Shown: positions 47,027 to 59,164, counted from the stretch's first letter. The stretch: 64,000 nucleotides of DNA from Aurifilum marmelostoma (GCA_027559495.1 JAMXSV010000004.1:485001-549000); one strand, 5' to 3'. Program-made: numbers and translations. Notes: generated by a model not told the origin, from the letters alone.

Positions 47027-48163
47027 ATGGAATCCAGGCTGGACATGTCACAGCCGGAGCCAGCTCAGGGCATGTCCCTGGAGCCAGAGCAACAGCCAGG
47101 GCCAGAGCATGAGTCGAAGTTTGCCCCAAACCCAGAGCCAGAGCCAGAGCAGAAGCAAGAGCCAGAGCAAGAGCAGGAGCCACAGACCAAGCCAGAGCCA
47201 CAGCCAGAGCCGCGCCTTGGCGGCCGTCATGAGCTCCCGTCTCCATTCCCCCCGCTCACCGCTGAGCAGGTTGAGGTGGAGTTCTTCAACCTCCTGCTGG
47301 AGGCCGGCGGCCGCCCTGTCTATGACGTCCGCCACCTGTACGAGACCATCATCTACGCCCCTGACCTCTACCGCAGCGCGATGGAGCCCTGGCAGTCGCT
47401 CGACCCGGGCTTCCCGGCCTGGTATGGCGTCTTTGTGCGCCAGTTTGACCGCTGGAGGAAGTTCCGCATCTGGCAGTGGGACAATCGCCAGCCCGAGCAA
47501 GACGTCGACTCGGACACCGAGGGCGACGAGGAGAGGTCCAGGCCCAGCTGGTCCTACCGCGAGAAGCTCCTCGGCCCGGGCTTCGATGGCTATGCCAACG
47601 CCGTCGTCCACCGTCTCCGCGTGCAGGGCTTCGCCTGGGAGGGCCTCCGCCTGCACCCCGACCACACCCTGCAGGATGCCCTGAGCACCTGGATCGAGTA
47701 CGTCAACTTCGAGGTCTGGTGCTTCGCCCGCGCCAAGAAAAACCTCAGCCTGCTGCGCCGCAGGCACCAGCACGAGCGCGAGTACGAGCGCGCAGTCCGC
47801 GACGAGTGCATCCGCAAGGGTGAGGAGCCCCCAGCGCCCGGTCAGCTCGCTGATCCCCTTCAGCAGTCCGTCACGGAGATTGCCGCCGAGAAGAACATGA
47901 AGCAGTGTGATCGTGTCTCCCGCTGGGCCATGGCGCAGGTTGCCCGGGTGGCAGCCGAGGCCAAGGTCTTCATTCCTCCCCCTGTCAACGAGTTTGACGA
48001 CGAGACCCCAAAACCACGCCGGGAGGGCTGCAAGCAGGTGCGCTTCAACGACGAGCTGTCCTTCTCCGCGGCACCTGATTGGTCCCAGGAGGACTTGCAG
48101 GTGGATGACGGCGAAGAGTCTGTGCTTGATGCGTCGGCGCACGAGAAGCCTGCACATGAGTAG
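47027..48163 (+). CDS. Fungal protein of unknown function with WIEYVNFE-type conserved region, 378 aa
   Basis: Single-exon frame. The ATG at 47027 is preferred over the upstream in-frame ATG at 46847, which would add 60 residues of leader-like sequence. Residues about 15-65 are a Glu/Pro/Gln repeat (EPEPEPEQKQEPEQEQEP). A globular region follows: FFNLLLEAGGRPVYDVRHLY, WYGVFVRQFDRWRKFRIWQW, then the block LSTWIEYVNFEVWCFARAKK (about 219-238). Similar TWIEYLxxE blocks followed by a basic coiled coil occur in other uncharacterised proteins of filamentous ascomycetes as I recall them. The segment after it (SLLRRRHQHEREYERAVRDE) is predicted helical. The C-terminus is acidic and ends DASAHEKPAHE. 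No catalytic motif, signal peptide or membrane span is seen. The role is unknown. Confidence 0.8.
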   Translation: MESRLDMSQPEPAQGMSLEPEQQPGPEHESKFAPNPEPEPEQKQEPEQEQEPQTKPEPQPEPRLGGRHELPSPFPPLTAEQVEVEFFNLLLEAGGRPVYDVRHLYETIIYAPDLYRSAMEPWQSLDPGFPAWYGVFVRQFDRWRKFRIWQWDNRQPEQDVDSDTEGDEERSRPSWSYREKLLGPGFDGYANAVVHRLRVQGFAWEGLRLHPDHTLQDALSTWIEYVNFEVWCFARAKKNLSLLRRRHQHEREYERAVRDECIRKGEEPPAPGQLADPLQQSVTEIAAEKNMKQCDRVSRWAMAQVARVAAEAKVFIPPPVNEFDDETPKPRREGCKQVRFNDELSFSAAPDWSQEDLQVDDGEESVLDASAHEKPAHE

Positions 48164-50883
48164 AACAATGGTGCTATTGACGACAAGGCTGGGGTGCCTG
48201 ACTCTGTGGCTGCCCCTCCAGAGTGCCAGGCCACCTTGGTGGGGGATGCTTGGACGGCCCAGAGCCCTCAAATTGTATGTTTGTGGGTTCAATCGAGCGT
48301 TCCCGGTTGATAATCGATCCGACAGGAGCGGAAGTTTTCGGTCTTTGAAGTAGGTCCAGAATGATATCGATGATGGTGGTGGTGGTAATGACAGTGATGA
48401 TTATTCCTTTTAGGTCAATGCAGAGTAGTGTTCCATACCTAGGTAGTCTGCCGAAATTGAGTCCGATGTGATACTTTCATAAGCTATCGTCAACACCTTG
48501 CTCCCCGAGCTGTGCCTAGAGATGAACGCAGTAATGAAGCCAGGGCGTGAACAAGGACCTCCGTGTGTTTGTGGTAGGATCACACCTGACTAGAATCACC
48601 TCGGCCGAGCCTACCTGATCTCCAAAGGCTGAAGGGATCACTGATAACGAACCACCCGCTCAGGGACCAGCTACCAGATGGAGGATCACTAGGTGACTGA
48701 GAGGATTGACAGGATTAGACCGAGGTGAGGAAGTAGGGATGATATCTTCGAGTTACAGTACCTATCAAGTCACAATATTGCAGTCCGTATTTCTGCATCT
48801 TGTCTCCTTGAGCATCACTTGCATAGGCAGCATAAGCTGGACCAGCGGAATAGAGCAGAGGCGCAGTATCTAGAAGCTGTTCTTCTGTCTGTATCACCGT
48901 GTTTGGCAAATATGAGATACCATGTAGAGTGCTAGGCAACCCCTGACCACCGTTCGCTCCTTGCCTCGTTCAGGGCTGGGCTGTAGGCTCCGTGCTGCAC
49001 TTGTCCCACTGCAGAGTACACCTCAAGACTTGTTGACTTCCTGCCTCTTTCGCTCTCCATTTTTTGGCGAAGCACACTGCCCTATCACGATGACCTGCTT
49101 TTTCAATACGGGATACAATGATCGTGTGAGCTCGAGATACGCATCGGGGATTTGGTCTTCGAAAACGACATGATGCACCGTGTCTGTGTCTGGGAAGAAA
49201 GCTCTATTCATAGATCAGTATGTGATTATCGGGGCGTGGCAGCATGCTGGAGTACCAAACGAGACCAATACTGAACCTCAGTCCGGGGGCGTGATTCCCG
49301 TGGCAAGCCTCCTTGGTCCTCAAGTATCGGCTGAGAATCGTCGCGCCCTCTAGATGGACCGTGTTTAGGTGTGCTTCGAAGTCTAACGCTCGTCGCACGC
49401 CCGGCGTCACCCGGATCTGGGCGCAGACAGACTTTGGCGAGAGACCCGTACAAGCGGTATCATGTGTCTCCCGAGAGAATCCGGAGAACTCTGATAGCGG
49501 TGGACAGGAGGACGAGCGGGGAGTACAGGTTGACGATGTTGACGATGGATTCTTTGGTGGGCAGCAGCATCAGATCGGACCCGATCTTTAAACCCGCCCG
49601 CTTGTAAACAGGGTTTCTCAGCGCTCGGCTGACTGTGCGTATAGGGGCCCTAGACCCCTACTGTACTTGGTATTACCCGGCCAGATAGGGCTCCAAACAA
49701 GCATTAGTAACCACAGAATGCCTGGAACAGCTGCTGCCGTGGGCTCCCCAAGCCCTCGATGTTTGCTCACAGCCCTAATATCATATCAGCTTTTCATGCT
49801 TCTTATATATTCATGCTCTGCGACATACAGCCATCACTCGACCGTCACTTGTTTCATACCAATGTAAGCACTATTCATTGAAGGGTATATTCTACTAGTG
49901 CAATTATTTGTTGTCGGAAATTCGAGTTGCACGCAAGCAACTGATTACTATGGCAGTAATCATGGTGAATAGATATTGTTAATTTTCCCGGAACCCAGAC
50001 TGACCCACACGTGTCGTAACTTTGCTACGAACTTTGAAGCTTGGAGACTTTTTTCTATCCCATGCTCGTTTGTCATCCTGGTCAGCCTCGCAGAAGTTTC
50101 TTTACGTGCTCTATGGCAAGATCGGGACGTACATGGCCAGTCAACAGGCCAAAGATCTGTCCGAGGTTTCTCTGCTTCCATGTTGTCACCTCTTTTCGAC
50201 TGAGATACCCTTCCCGACCAGCTTATATTGAGGAAGAAAGGACTTGACACGTAAGGCAGCTGAAAGTACTAAGTAATATACTCATCCCATCCATCTGAGC
50301 TCATCTCGAGGACGATGTTGGCCTCCGAAGATCGGGTCCTGGAGGAGCATGGTCGGTCCATCATCGGCAATTTCATCGGCCTCGGAGGTGCCGACTTCTT
50401 CAGAACCCGACGCTAAGGATCTGATAAGATGCCAAACGCGTCTCTTATTCGTCGTGCCGATGTTCCAGGTGGGTCCGGGTCAAATCATCTCTCCATCTTA
50501 GGCATCCCATGAGCCTCCTGCACTGACGACTGGGTAGACGCCATTGCACGGCTCGGTGGGATTTCCCGTTCCCGAGTTCGTTCTTCGAAAGGCCGTTTCG
50601 GATGTCCGGATTTCTGAGTGTGATCGGGTTGGGCTGCCCTATCGAGGACGGGATGACTCGAAATTCAAGAAGGGACGCGTCTGCTGCGTCCCGTGTTCTC
50701 CCCTATGTCTCATGACAGGTGAAGTCGAGGAAAAGGATTTCGTCGTTAACATGAATTGACTTGGCGCTTGAGCTTGTTTCTTTTCATCCGCTCTCTTCCC
50801 ATATTTTTCTTTCTCCCTTCCCTCTTGGACAGCACAGACAGCCTGTCCATACCCTTCCCCTCCACGAGCCGTAGAAGAACATC
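48164..50883. other. Intergenic spacer of about 2.7 kb with a possible decayed coding segment
   Basis: On the minus strand, 49204-49590 shows protein-like sequence spread over two frames (MLLPTKESIVNIVNLYSPLV, then RALDFEAHLNTVHLEGATIL), and another frame continues at 49023-49211. I cannot name a family. It may be a broken gene fragment or chance. The rest holds nothing I recognise. Confidence 0.4.
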
Positions 50884-52371
50884 ATGGCCTTGGCAGACAT
50901 CTTCACGCTCATCGGCTTCGCCATCCCTTACCTGTTCTCCGCAGCTGGCAGTCGCATGGTACAGCTGCCTGGGGCCTGGATCCATCGCCTCACCTACAAG
51001 GCCGCCGAGGCGCAAAAGACAGTCGTCATCATCGGCGGGTCCTACGCGGGCATCTTCCTGGCCCGACGGCTCTGCGAGGCCCTCCCAGGGGACTACAAAG
51101 TCGTGGTGGTGGAGAAGAACAGCCACTTCGACGCCCTCTTCGTCCTCCCGCGGTATTGCGTCGTGCCGGGCCACGAGCCGAAGGCCTTCATCCCATACGA
51201 CGAGATCTTGTGTGCCGGTCGAGGCGGCGTCCCTCAGGGCATCTTCGAGCGGAAGGCGGACACGGCTGTCGAGATCAAAAGGGATGGCTCGATCAGGCTC
51301 GCGTCGGGCGAGGTGTTGCCACCCTGTGAGTTTCTAGTCGTGGCGACGGGGACGTCGTCACCTCGCCCCGCCAAGGTCGCGTCCACGGACAAACATGGGG
51401 CCTGTGAGGAGATAAGGGCCACGCAGCGCAGCGTCCTCGAGGCCACGTCCATCGCCGTCGTGGGCGGCGGCGCTGTGGGGGTCGAGCTGGCGACGGACAT
51501 CGCCACCTTCTACCCTGACAAAAAGGTGACCATATTCCACTCGAGAGACAGGCTGATGGGTGGGTACGGGGAGAGGCTTCATGAACTGGTCATGGAGAGG
51601 ATGAGCGAAGTGAAGGTTGAGGTACGACTTGGGGTGCGCCCCAAGCTCATTGCTGTGGATGTCGACGGCGGACTAGGGAAGGGGGAGAAGCCGCAGGCCC
51701 TGCAGCTCCCTGATGGCTCAGTAGAGACTTTTGATCTGGTTGTAAGCAGGTGGAGCCACTTCGTGTCTGTATTGAATTTGATGTTTGCTAAGCTGATCCA
51801 ATGTCCCTCAGATACCTTGCACGGGCCAGAAACCTAATTCTGAGCTCCTGAGAGACGTACTCCCTGAAGCCGTCGACTCCGCCTCGGGTAGGATCCGCGT
51901 TCATCCCACGCTGCAGATCGACGGTGGTGCCAGTGACCGCTGGTTCGCCCTGGGCGATGTGGCAGAGACCAGAGGACCCAAGATGGGCCGGGCCGCCATG
52001 ATCCAGGCACAGATCGTCGCCAGCAACATCATGACAAAGATCAAGGGCTCGAGTACCCTCAAGGCCTATGTGCCATGGACGGCAGTCGAAGGTGCCATCC
52101 ATCTCACATTGGGGTTGGTCAGTAACCCCCCCCCCCCCTCCTTCCCAATCGCCCTATTCTTTGCTTTCAGTTTTGATTCTCCCAGTGTGGTCAAGAAAGC
52201 GCTAATGATGCATATGATGTTCAGACCGCTGGTGCGATATACTCCGCGAACGGGAAGGGGAAAGATTGCCTGCTGAGTGCCAAAAATGGCCAAGAGGATG
52301 GAGAGATACCCAAGATATGGTGGCTGATGGGCGCCAAATACAACAAAGACCTCGCCATGAAGGAAGTATGA
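50884..52371 (+). CDS. AMID/AIF2-like FAD-dependent NAD(P)H oxidoreductase, 436 aa
   Basis: Pyridine-nucleotide-disulphide-type oxidoreductase related to AMID/FSP1 and fungal AIF-like proteins, which oxidise NAD(P)H and can pass electrons to quinones. Three exons (50884-51741, 51812-52117, 52225-52371) keep frame at both phase-0 introns. A hydrophobic N-terminus (FTLIGFAIPYLFSAAG) may anchor it to a membrane. The FAD Rossmann motif is VVIIGGSYAG (residues 47-56). Then come DALFVLPRYCVVPGHEPKAF, typical of AMID, and FLVVATGTSSPRP. The NAD(P)H motif is VVGGGAVGVELATDI. WFALGDVAET binds FAD near the C-terminus. The reading in exon 3 ends WWLMGAKYNKDLAMKEV. Intron 2 starts with GTCAGT, a weak donor, and contains a C13 run; it is the least certain junction. 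Confidence 0.88.
52126..52138. repeat. C13 homopolymer inside an intron
   Basis: Thirteen C residues eight bases after the proposed donor of intron 2 in the AMID-like gene. Sequencing or length variation here would not alter the protein if the intron call is right. Confidence 0.8.
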
Positions 52372-54804
52372 TGCCAACAGATTCTCCACCCCGGCCATCG
52401 ACATAGCAACCTGTAATAATATATAGAATATACAGATCGTGCTTTCATTGCTGGTTCGCACCTCGTATCTATGTGTTTGTTTTCGGGAGTCAGTGCCTAG
52501 AAATCTCGAGGTGCAGCCTCGAGCAGACATCAGGAGGCCAATACACGGTCCCATACATCCCACAATAGTAGCTTTGTTACATCGCGATGATGATTGTCGA
52601 TTTTCGAAAGGTTGACGAACAAAATTGACGAACAAGGTTGCCGACAACTTCGTAAGAATCATTGTTTCGCGCGTTACTCTGTTGATGTGCGTGTTAGTTG
52701 CAGGAGTTCATTTGTACGGTTGTTTCGCAGCGGCATGGCCTGCAAATCACCTACGTGGGCATAATACTTTTCGTTGACCTGATGATTTGTCCTCAACATA
52801 CACTTGATTTTGACGCAGGATCTCCGATCGTTCTGAAAGAAGAAGCAACTCGGGCGGATTTTGCTTTTCTTTTCTATTATTTTTATTTTGTAAAAGTACA
52901 CATCCGAATGTTGTGGCTTGCACCACCTGTGTATTTGCGAAAAGAAGATATCTTGGCCCCCTTCACAATGTCACCACCGGCCACGCCATCTTCCAGGACC
53001 ATTCCTCGCTTGGGGGTCATTAGCGCCGACATAAGATGCCTAGCTTTGGACAATGGACTTCTTGAAACCTGCAATAGCGTTACAATGTGATAATTTACTT
53101 TCAGGATGTCGTGGCCTTCTCCTTGGGTTGTGGTGGCTACGTCTTCCGCATCGCCAACAACAGTTTTCACACCCTAAGGTTGGTGAGGGACCAGGAAACC
53201 TAGCAGTAAATCCAGTACGCCTATCAAAAAACTGTCACTCACACCCTGGCCCTTCGACTCGAGTCCTTCTATGTCGTCCGGTGGCTCTCGGACAGCACCC
53301 TGCACCTGTAGAGGCTGCCCCTTGCACGGACAGGTCGGGGAAGTCTCTTGAGCAAGAGACCAACCCGGAAGTAGGGCCGCAAACCCATCACCCACGCCTT
53401 CTACAGATGCAATATCGTCAAGGGGCGAGTGACGATGATGGCTAGGAGGCGAGGGGCAGAAGGCAAAAGCATAATGACGTGATCCACTCTGAGGGGAGCA
53501 CATGAACATCCTCCCGCCGAGGTCGAACTCATTATGTCTGCAGACGGCAGAAGCAGCCACATCAACGCTCAGATTCGCCTGAGGAACAGGGCCAAGATGG
53601 AAGGTCCGGGGGTCTTGCAGACCTGCGCTGAGATCAGCTCTGAGGACAGGGCCGAGCTGCCGGCAGTCCTGTGCATTGAGGGTAGCCTGCAGATAGCTCA
53701 AGGGGCGTTCGGCTCGAGGCATACCATTCTGTACGACCACTGAAGCAAATACAATGACGAGGCTGGGCTGCTACCATGGACGAGTCTGCGGCACAGCTGT
53801 TCTGGTCCGCGTCGTGATCCGAAGGAGGAGGCAGAGGGGCTCCTCAACTAAGCCAGGAACCAACTTAGAGCGCTCGGGGAACATGTGGCCTGCCAATTTG
53901 TCCAAATAGACTGCAAAGCAGCTGAGTTCTTCTGTTTTGCTGCGTACTGAAGCTATCGTGGGAGATGTGCAATTCACAAAACAGGTGACGAGCCCCACGA
54001 AGTCTATCAAAGGCTGGCCCCGAAGAGACGCCTCTCTGTCGCACGATGCTTTTCTTTCCAGGCGACGCCATCCATCCCATGACTCCAAGTCGAGAGTTGG
54101 ATGCGGACCAGACGCTTGTCGACGCTGCTGGAGTTGATTCTTTGATGATCGAGGGTTGGAGCAGACTTGGAGACAGAAAACGACCAGAGCTAGAGTGGCG
54201 GCAAGACCACGAAAATCACAGTTCTTGAGCTGAAGGCTTATGTCCCCGACTTGCCTTTGTGCACGCCCTTTGACTAAGCTGTTACCGAAGACGGAAGTTG
54301 AAGCAGTACTCTTGTCGTTTCTCTCGTCTTTCGCAGGCTGAAGCAGCCAGTACATTGACTTTGCACCCCCTTGCTGTCTCTCCTGTCGATATGTTCAAGT
54401 CGATGAGCGCTATTGTGTCGAAGGGGTGCTCATACCTATTGTATGACCACGCACCTGTGTACCATAGCAGTCACTCGTTTCGATTGTGGCGTCATGTAAC
54501 CTCGTGGCCACTTTGATACATGTTCTATTCTCATCTTATATCCAGTCTCCCGGATTGATGTATCTAGCTGATTCAAAGTGTGAATACTTATATACAAATA
54601 TTGGAACAGACAGGGAAAAGGAACCGCACACAAAAGAAAAGACTAGAGGAAAGAGGACACAACGGCCGTCTTTGTGTACGCGACAAACCATCCTCGCCCA
54701 CAAGAAGATAAAAAGACAAGGTCCTCCCCCGGTACCATTCCGTCTACCTACTTTTGTCTCAACACCAAATCATAGGTTCATCTTCCAGAGTTTGTGCATC
54801 ATGG
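52372..54804. other. Intergenic spacer of about 2.4 kb with a possible decayed gene on the minus strand
   Basis: Convergent spacer. On the minus strand, two adjacent open frames of 194 codons (53771-54355) and 188 codons (53174-53740) lie end to end, separated by a stop. The first contains DFVGLVTCFVNCTSPTIASV and RSKTEELSCFAVYLDKLAG, the second LRADLSAGLQDPRTFHLGPV. The hydrophobic-then-helical layout vaguely recalls the N-terminal domain of fungal STAND-type proteins, but I cannot confirm a family. It could be a pseudogene or chance open frames. Confidence 0.35.
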
Positions 54805-55912
54805 TCAGACAACTCTTGAAAGGTGGGTAGTCACCCACTCCTTGGCGCCGTAGTTGATGGCGACAGCGGTGACGGCGGCGATGCTGCCACCAAAGACAGC
54901 CAGGTTGCTAAAGAGGCTCCACAGGCCTCTCTTGATGGCAGTGCTGCCGATATCGTGGAACATGGCCGAGTCGTTGACGTTGGGGAACGGCACATCGGGG
55001 ACAGGCTTGCCCAGGAACTCGCACAGGGGCTCCCAGCCATCGCCCAGCTTGTACTCGAGCAGCTGGCCGGGCTTGGCCTTTGCGCGCACCTCGGCGTAGT
55101 GGGCCTTGTAGATCTCCTTGGCCGTGGCGGCCTGCTCCTCCTTGGAGTCGGCAAGCCAGCAGGCGCGCGAGAGGCGCATGTAGGGGTCCATCAGGCGTCC
55201 GTACTTGTAATGCAGCAGGCTCAGCACGCAGCGGAGGCCGAAGCTGGGCCACTGGACGGCCATGATGGTGGTGCTGAAAGACTTGAACCACTTGTCCAGG
55301 TCTCGCTCCACCAGGACCACTTTCGCCTCCGGGTACGCCTCCATGAGCTCCACGGCAAAGAAACAGCCCGGGCTGTCGGTCGTGGCAGCGAACTCGCCCA
55401 GCAGGTTGTCCCACTCGGCGCGCCCAAACGGCTTGAGATCAGGCCTCTTCTCCGGTGTGAACTTGGCCTCAGCGGCGTCAGCCCACATGGAGAGGTCACG
55501 CGTTCTGGACACGGCCGTGGACATGTGTGCGACAGGACCGCAGCCCAGGATCTCGAGGGCCGCCTTGATGGCTGTTGCATCTTGTTAGTTCAACCCAGGG
55601 TATTATGGTCCATCGCAATGTTATTTTCGTTTATCCTCCCCCACTCTCACTCACACACACTACTCTTTGTTTCTGCCTCCTTGTTCCTCTCCCGTCTTCC
55701 TCCTTGTAGATTATGAGATATCACTTACAAGAAGTGCCCGTCCTGGGCATCCCGGGGCAAATCACTTCGAAAGGTACGGTTCTCGTCCTCGTTCTTGGGT
55801 CCTCCAGCGTGTCCGACTCAAACATCAGCTTCGTGGCCTCACCCACGATGGTGTTCCTGTCGACAGAGCCGCCCACAATGGCGTGTCGGTCGACGCTCTT
55901 GACTTCGGCCAT
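54805..55912 (-). CDS. Fungal sulfotransferase-like protein with C-terminal membrane segment, 316 aa
   Basis: Belongs by appearance to the P-loop sulfotransferase-like family common in fungi and often mislabelled as NAD-dependent epimerase. Two exons, 55729-55912 and 54805-55571, join in phase at the key motif to give CPGMPRTGTSSIKAALEILG, the 5'-phosphosulfate-binding loop. Other landmarks are FFAVELMEAYPEAKVVLVER (the strand and helix before the 3'-phosphate site), DKWFKSFSTTI, and PFPNVNDSAMF near the C-terminus. SLFSNLAVFGGSIAAVTAVA is a single hydrophobic segment close to the end, so the protein may be tail-anchored. The start is the ATG at 55912; a Met at codon 30 is an alternative. Sulfate transfer from PAPS is inferred from the family; the acceptor is unknown. 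The neighbour on the same strand is the ABC transporter 3.2 kb upstream. Confidence 0.87.
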
Positions 55913-58900
55913 CTTGTGTCGAATGAGACGGCTACCGGAGTGGAGAGAAAAAAAGGCGATGAAAAGAGATGCCGGCTGTTGAGTGAGAAGTTGTAAATAG
56001 TTGTACAGTAAACTCAGCAAGACTGTGAGAGATATTACAATCTCGATTACTCTACTCAATAAATCTGAAGACAACAACGATGATCAAAGCAGGCGAAAAG
56101 TTGTATCTGTCAACTATTATTGTCCATGGCTGCAGTGAGGTCGGGCGAAGTGCATGCCCGAGCTGCCGATCCACACTCGGCCGTGCAGGGGGTTGCCCTT
56201 TAGGCTGTCTTCCCTCTCTCGCCAGTGAGTTCCGGGGGTAATCAATACATACCCGAGACCACTTTTGCGCGGGGAACAAAGCCCGACTACCAGTACTCGA
56301 AGAGGCCAGCAAGACTGTGCCATTACCTTCCATTTATGATAATCAGCGCACATTTCCTCTGCCTGTGCATAGTTGTAGTACAGGGTGGGTAGTAATATGT
56401 AATTTACAGGCCAGAGACGAGGTTCGAGGATCCAAGGCCTATGGAAAGATTACGTCCGCTTGGCCCAGAAATAGGCAAAAGAAGACACGACATGACGATA
56501 TACAAACAAATGAACATTTCCTTGTTCTAGCAGTGTTGGCTCACGGCACAGTCAAATGCTGCAGTATCATCGTCATCGCCGACGAGACTGTGTCATATTT
56601 TTTTAAATTTTTTTTTTGGACAAATAATCATTATTTCTCTTCCCTTCCTGGCTCTGGCGTTGCAGGTGCCCTGCAGCAGCTAGCTGGGTTGAAGACCGGC
56701 CTGCCTGAAGATCGCCAATGCATAGGGTTGTCAATCTCCGAGTGGAACCTACACAATCAAGCATGCCCCCAGATGGTCCTCTTCAAGATTGCTGTAGATC
56801 TAGGTGAACTCCCTCAGGGTGACTCTATCAGCACCTGATTACATTGACACCGTCTGTGTTGTTAGAAATGTGGGCATCGTCTGCGGCTCTTGGTCATCGA
56901 ACGAGTACAAACCAGGGTGAGGTGGATCCCTTTTGTTGCTCTTATCTCACCATTCGTCGTTGACCTGCTTCTTCCGTCCAAGTCAGACAAACAGGACACA
57001 CAGCAACAACAGCGACGGGCGCACCACCCCAGCCGACGTGGGGACACCGGCAGACAAGAGACAGGACGACCTATCCCATAAGAAACGAAATCACCGACAC
57101 CCGGAACAATCGCAACATTCGGCTTTTCCTTCATCCAGACCCCCCCCCCTTTGGGCCCCCCCTTTGGGCCCCCCTTCCAACCCCCATGACGAACATGGTC
57201 CGATGTACTGCTACTTTGTTACCCGAACCTCAGCACACCCTACCTACATTCTCAGCCTCTCGACTTCCAAACCTTCTAGGCTCCCCACCATCTTCACAGC
57301 ACTGAACCCGCCCTCGGGGACTTGTTGAGTTGGGAGAGGGGGGGAGGGGATGCAAGGGGCAGTCGATCAATCATGCATAGGGTCACAGGGTGGAAGGAAA
57401 ATGGCTAGGGCTAGGCCTGTTGCTTGTTGCTTCTGGATCCACCAAGGGAGTGAGAACGCGCGAGAGCAGAGACTCTCATTCGCTGGCGCTCCTCCTCGCA
57501 CACGTGATGCTCTGGGTCTCAGATACTCCCATCTTCTCCACTCTAGGCAGTTGGTAAAGAAGGAGGAGGGCCAGTAGCCCTGCATGTTGCCTCCTCCCCA
57601 CCACGATATCCCCAGCCGCCGCCGCCACCAGTACCCAGGAGGAGGAGGACACAGCTCCAGATGCTGCCTGGCTGTCACGCCCGGCCCCGGGTGCGACCCT
57701 CATTCACCCTGCCAGCTGAATTTTGACCCGGCCCTTCAGATGGTCAGTTGTGGAGGCGGGTCTGGTTGCTCGTCCTGGCCCGGACGACTCGCTCGTCCGT
57801 TTCCCCCACCGACTCTTCCGCTCGGATTAAGGTCGATCTACGAGGTCTTCGTCCACAAACGGAAGCCGTGCAGCTCGAGTCCGGCAGAGAGTGTTGATTA
57901 TTATTAGGGTTCGGGCCCCGACCAGATGGAAGTTCTCATCTTGCCCTTCAGGAGCGTCCATCCCTCAGTCTTAGCCCTTTCTTTCCCTGGAGGAGGAGGC
58001 GATACGTTACTTTCTGTTGGGAAGAGAGGAAAGTGGTGGTGACTCAGTACGTGTGCCCAGAACCAAGTGCTAATCTAGACAGGTAGAGCCTTGATCTGTT
58101 CCAGTGAGCTAGGATGACAGATCCCGAAGATCATCTTAGTCAATAGTACGCGTCACTGGGAGTGCTGGATGCTGGATGTGAGCAATGCCTAGCTATGCTC
58201 TCCTGGGAGGTGACCAACGGCGTGTGCGGTAATGGTGTTTAGGTGCAGCGCTCTTTCTGTCCTCTCCACTTGTTGCAATACTTGCCCAGACCTGACCATA
58301 GGTACTAGAGTAAGTATTCATAGCCATATTGTTATATTTCGATCAGTGAGCCTGTGTAAATTCTTCCAGGGAGGCAAGGAACATATCTGCCGAGCCAATA
58401 CACCCATATAATTCTCCGGCTGGCCACAAGAAGCCAAGCCAGCCCTGCTGCTAGGCATCAATCAACTATGTGTTTATACTCGCTGTCCCTCCCTGATCTC
58501 ATCCATGGTCCTCTCGAGCAGAATTCTGAAGATGAACTGCTCCATAGCCGGGAAGACGAGCTAGCACTGGTAAGCCTCACTTCCGACTCCATCTTCCAAT
58601 TTTTGGAAAGTTGTAGGCAAAATCAAACTTTCTGTAGTAGATAACAGCCTTGTCTATGACAGTATATGTGTGAGCCCGAACATTACGCAGGTATATAGGT
58701 CTCAGCCATTTCAAGTCTGCTGGGAGTGATCACTCCTTTAGCTGTCGCATCATTCATCTCAAATTTTAGCACACATGACCTGAGGAAACTAATTTTGAAT
58801 CGGCAGTAGAAGGCAACGACGGCTACGTCAAGAGTGAAATGGTCATCCTCTGGAAAGCCGGGCCAATCAAAATATTTCTACATACAAAGGATATATAATG

Positions 58901-59164
58901 AGAGGACCATGACAACCACCTGTAGGTGACATCATTGAACAATTGAAGATCTCTATATGCCCGAGATCCATGTCAAATATTCACCTTGAAACAGCATTTG
59001 GCAGGCCAGAAGCCGCAGAAGAGAAATGTAGCCAACGGCCAATTGGTGTTATGCAATCCTCCCATTACACAACCATGATTAACTGCCAAAGCCACAATCT
59101 CCATCGGATACTACCCCAATACAGGCGTGAAACAGATGGAGATCTGATGCCTCAACAGCATCTG
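55913..59164. other. Intergenic spacer of about 3.3 kb
   Basis: Upstream region of the sulfotransferase-like gene and 3' region of the ABC transporter. It contains a short C-rich direct repeat CCCCCCTTTGGG (57145-57175), and a more A/T-rich stretch near 58300-59000. No gene is supported. Confidence 0.55.

Noticed and set aside
47048..48292. 414-codon minus-strand frame
   Set aside because: Antisense of the WIEY-type gene; leucine and alanine runs mirror the Glu/Pro/Gln repeat.
54823..55716. 297-codon plus-strand frame
   Set aside because: Antisense of the sulfotransferase-like gene, which has a clear P-loop and a consistent intron.
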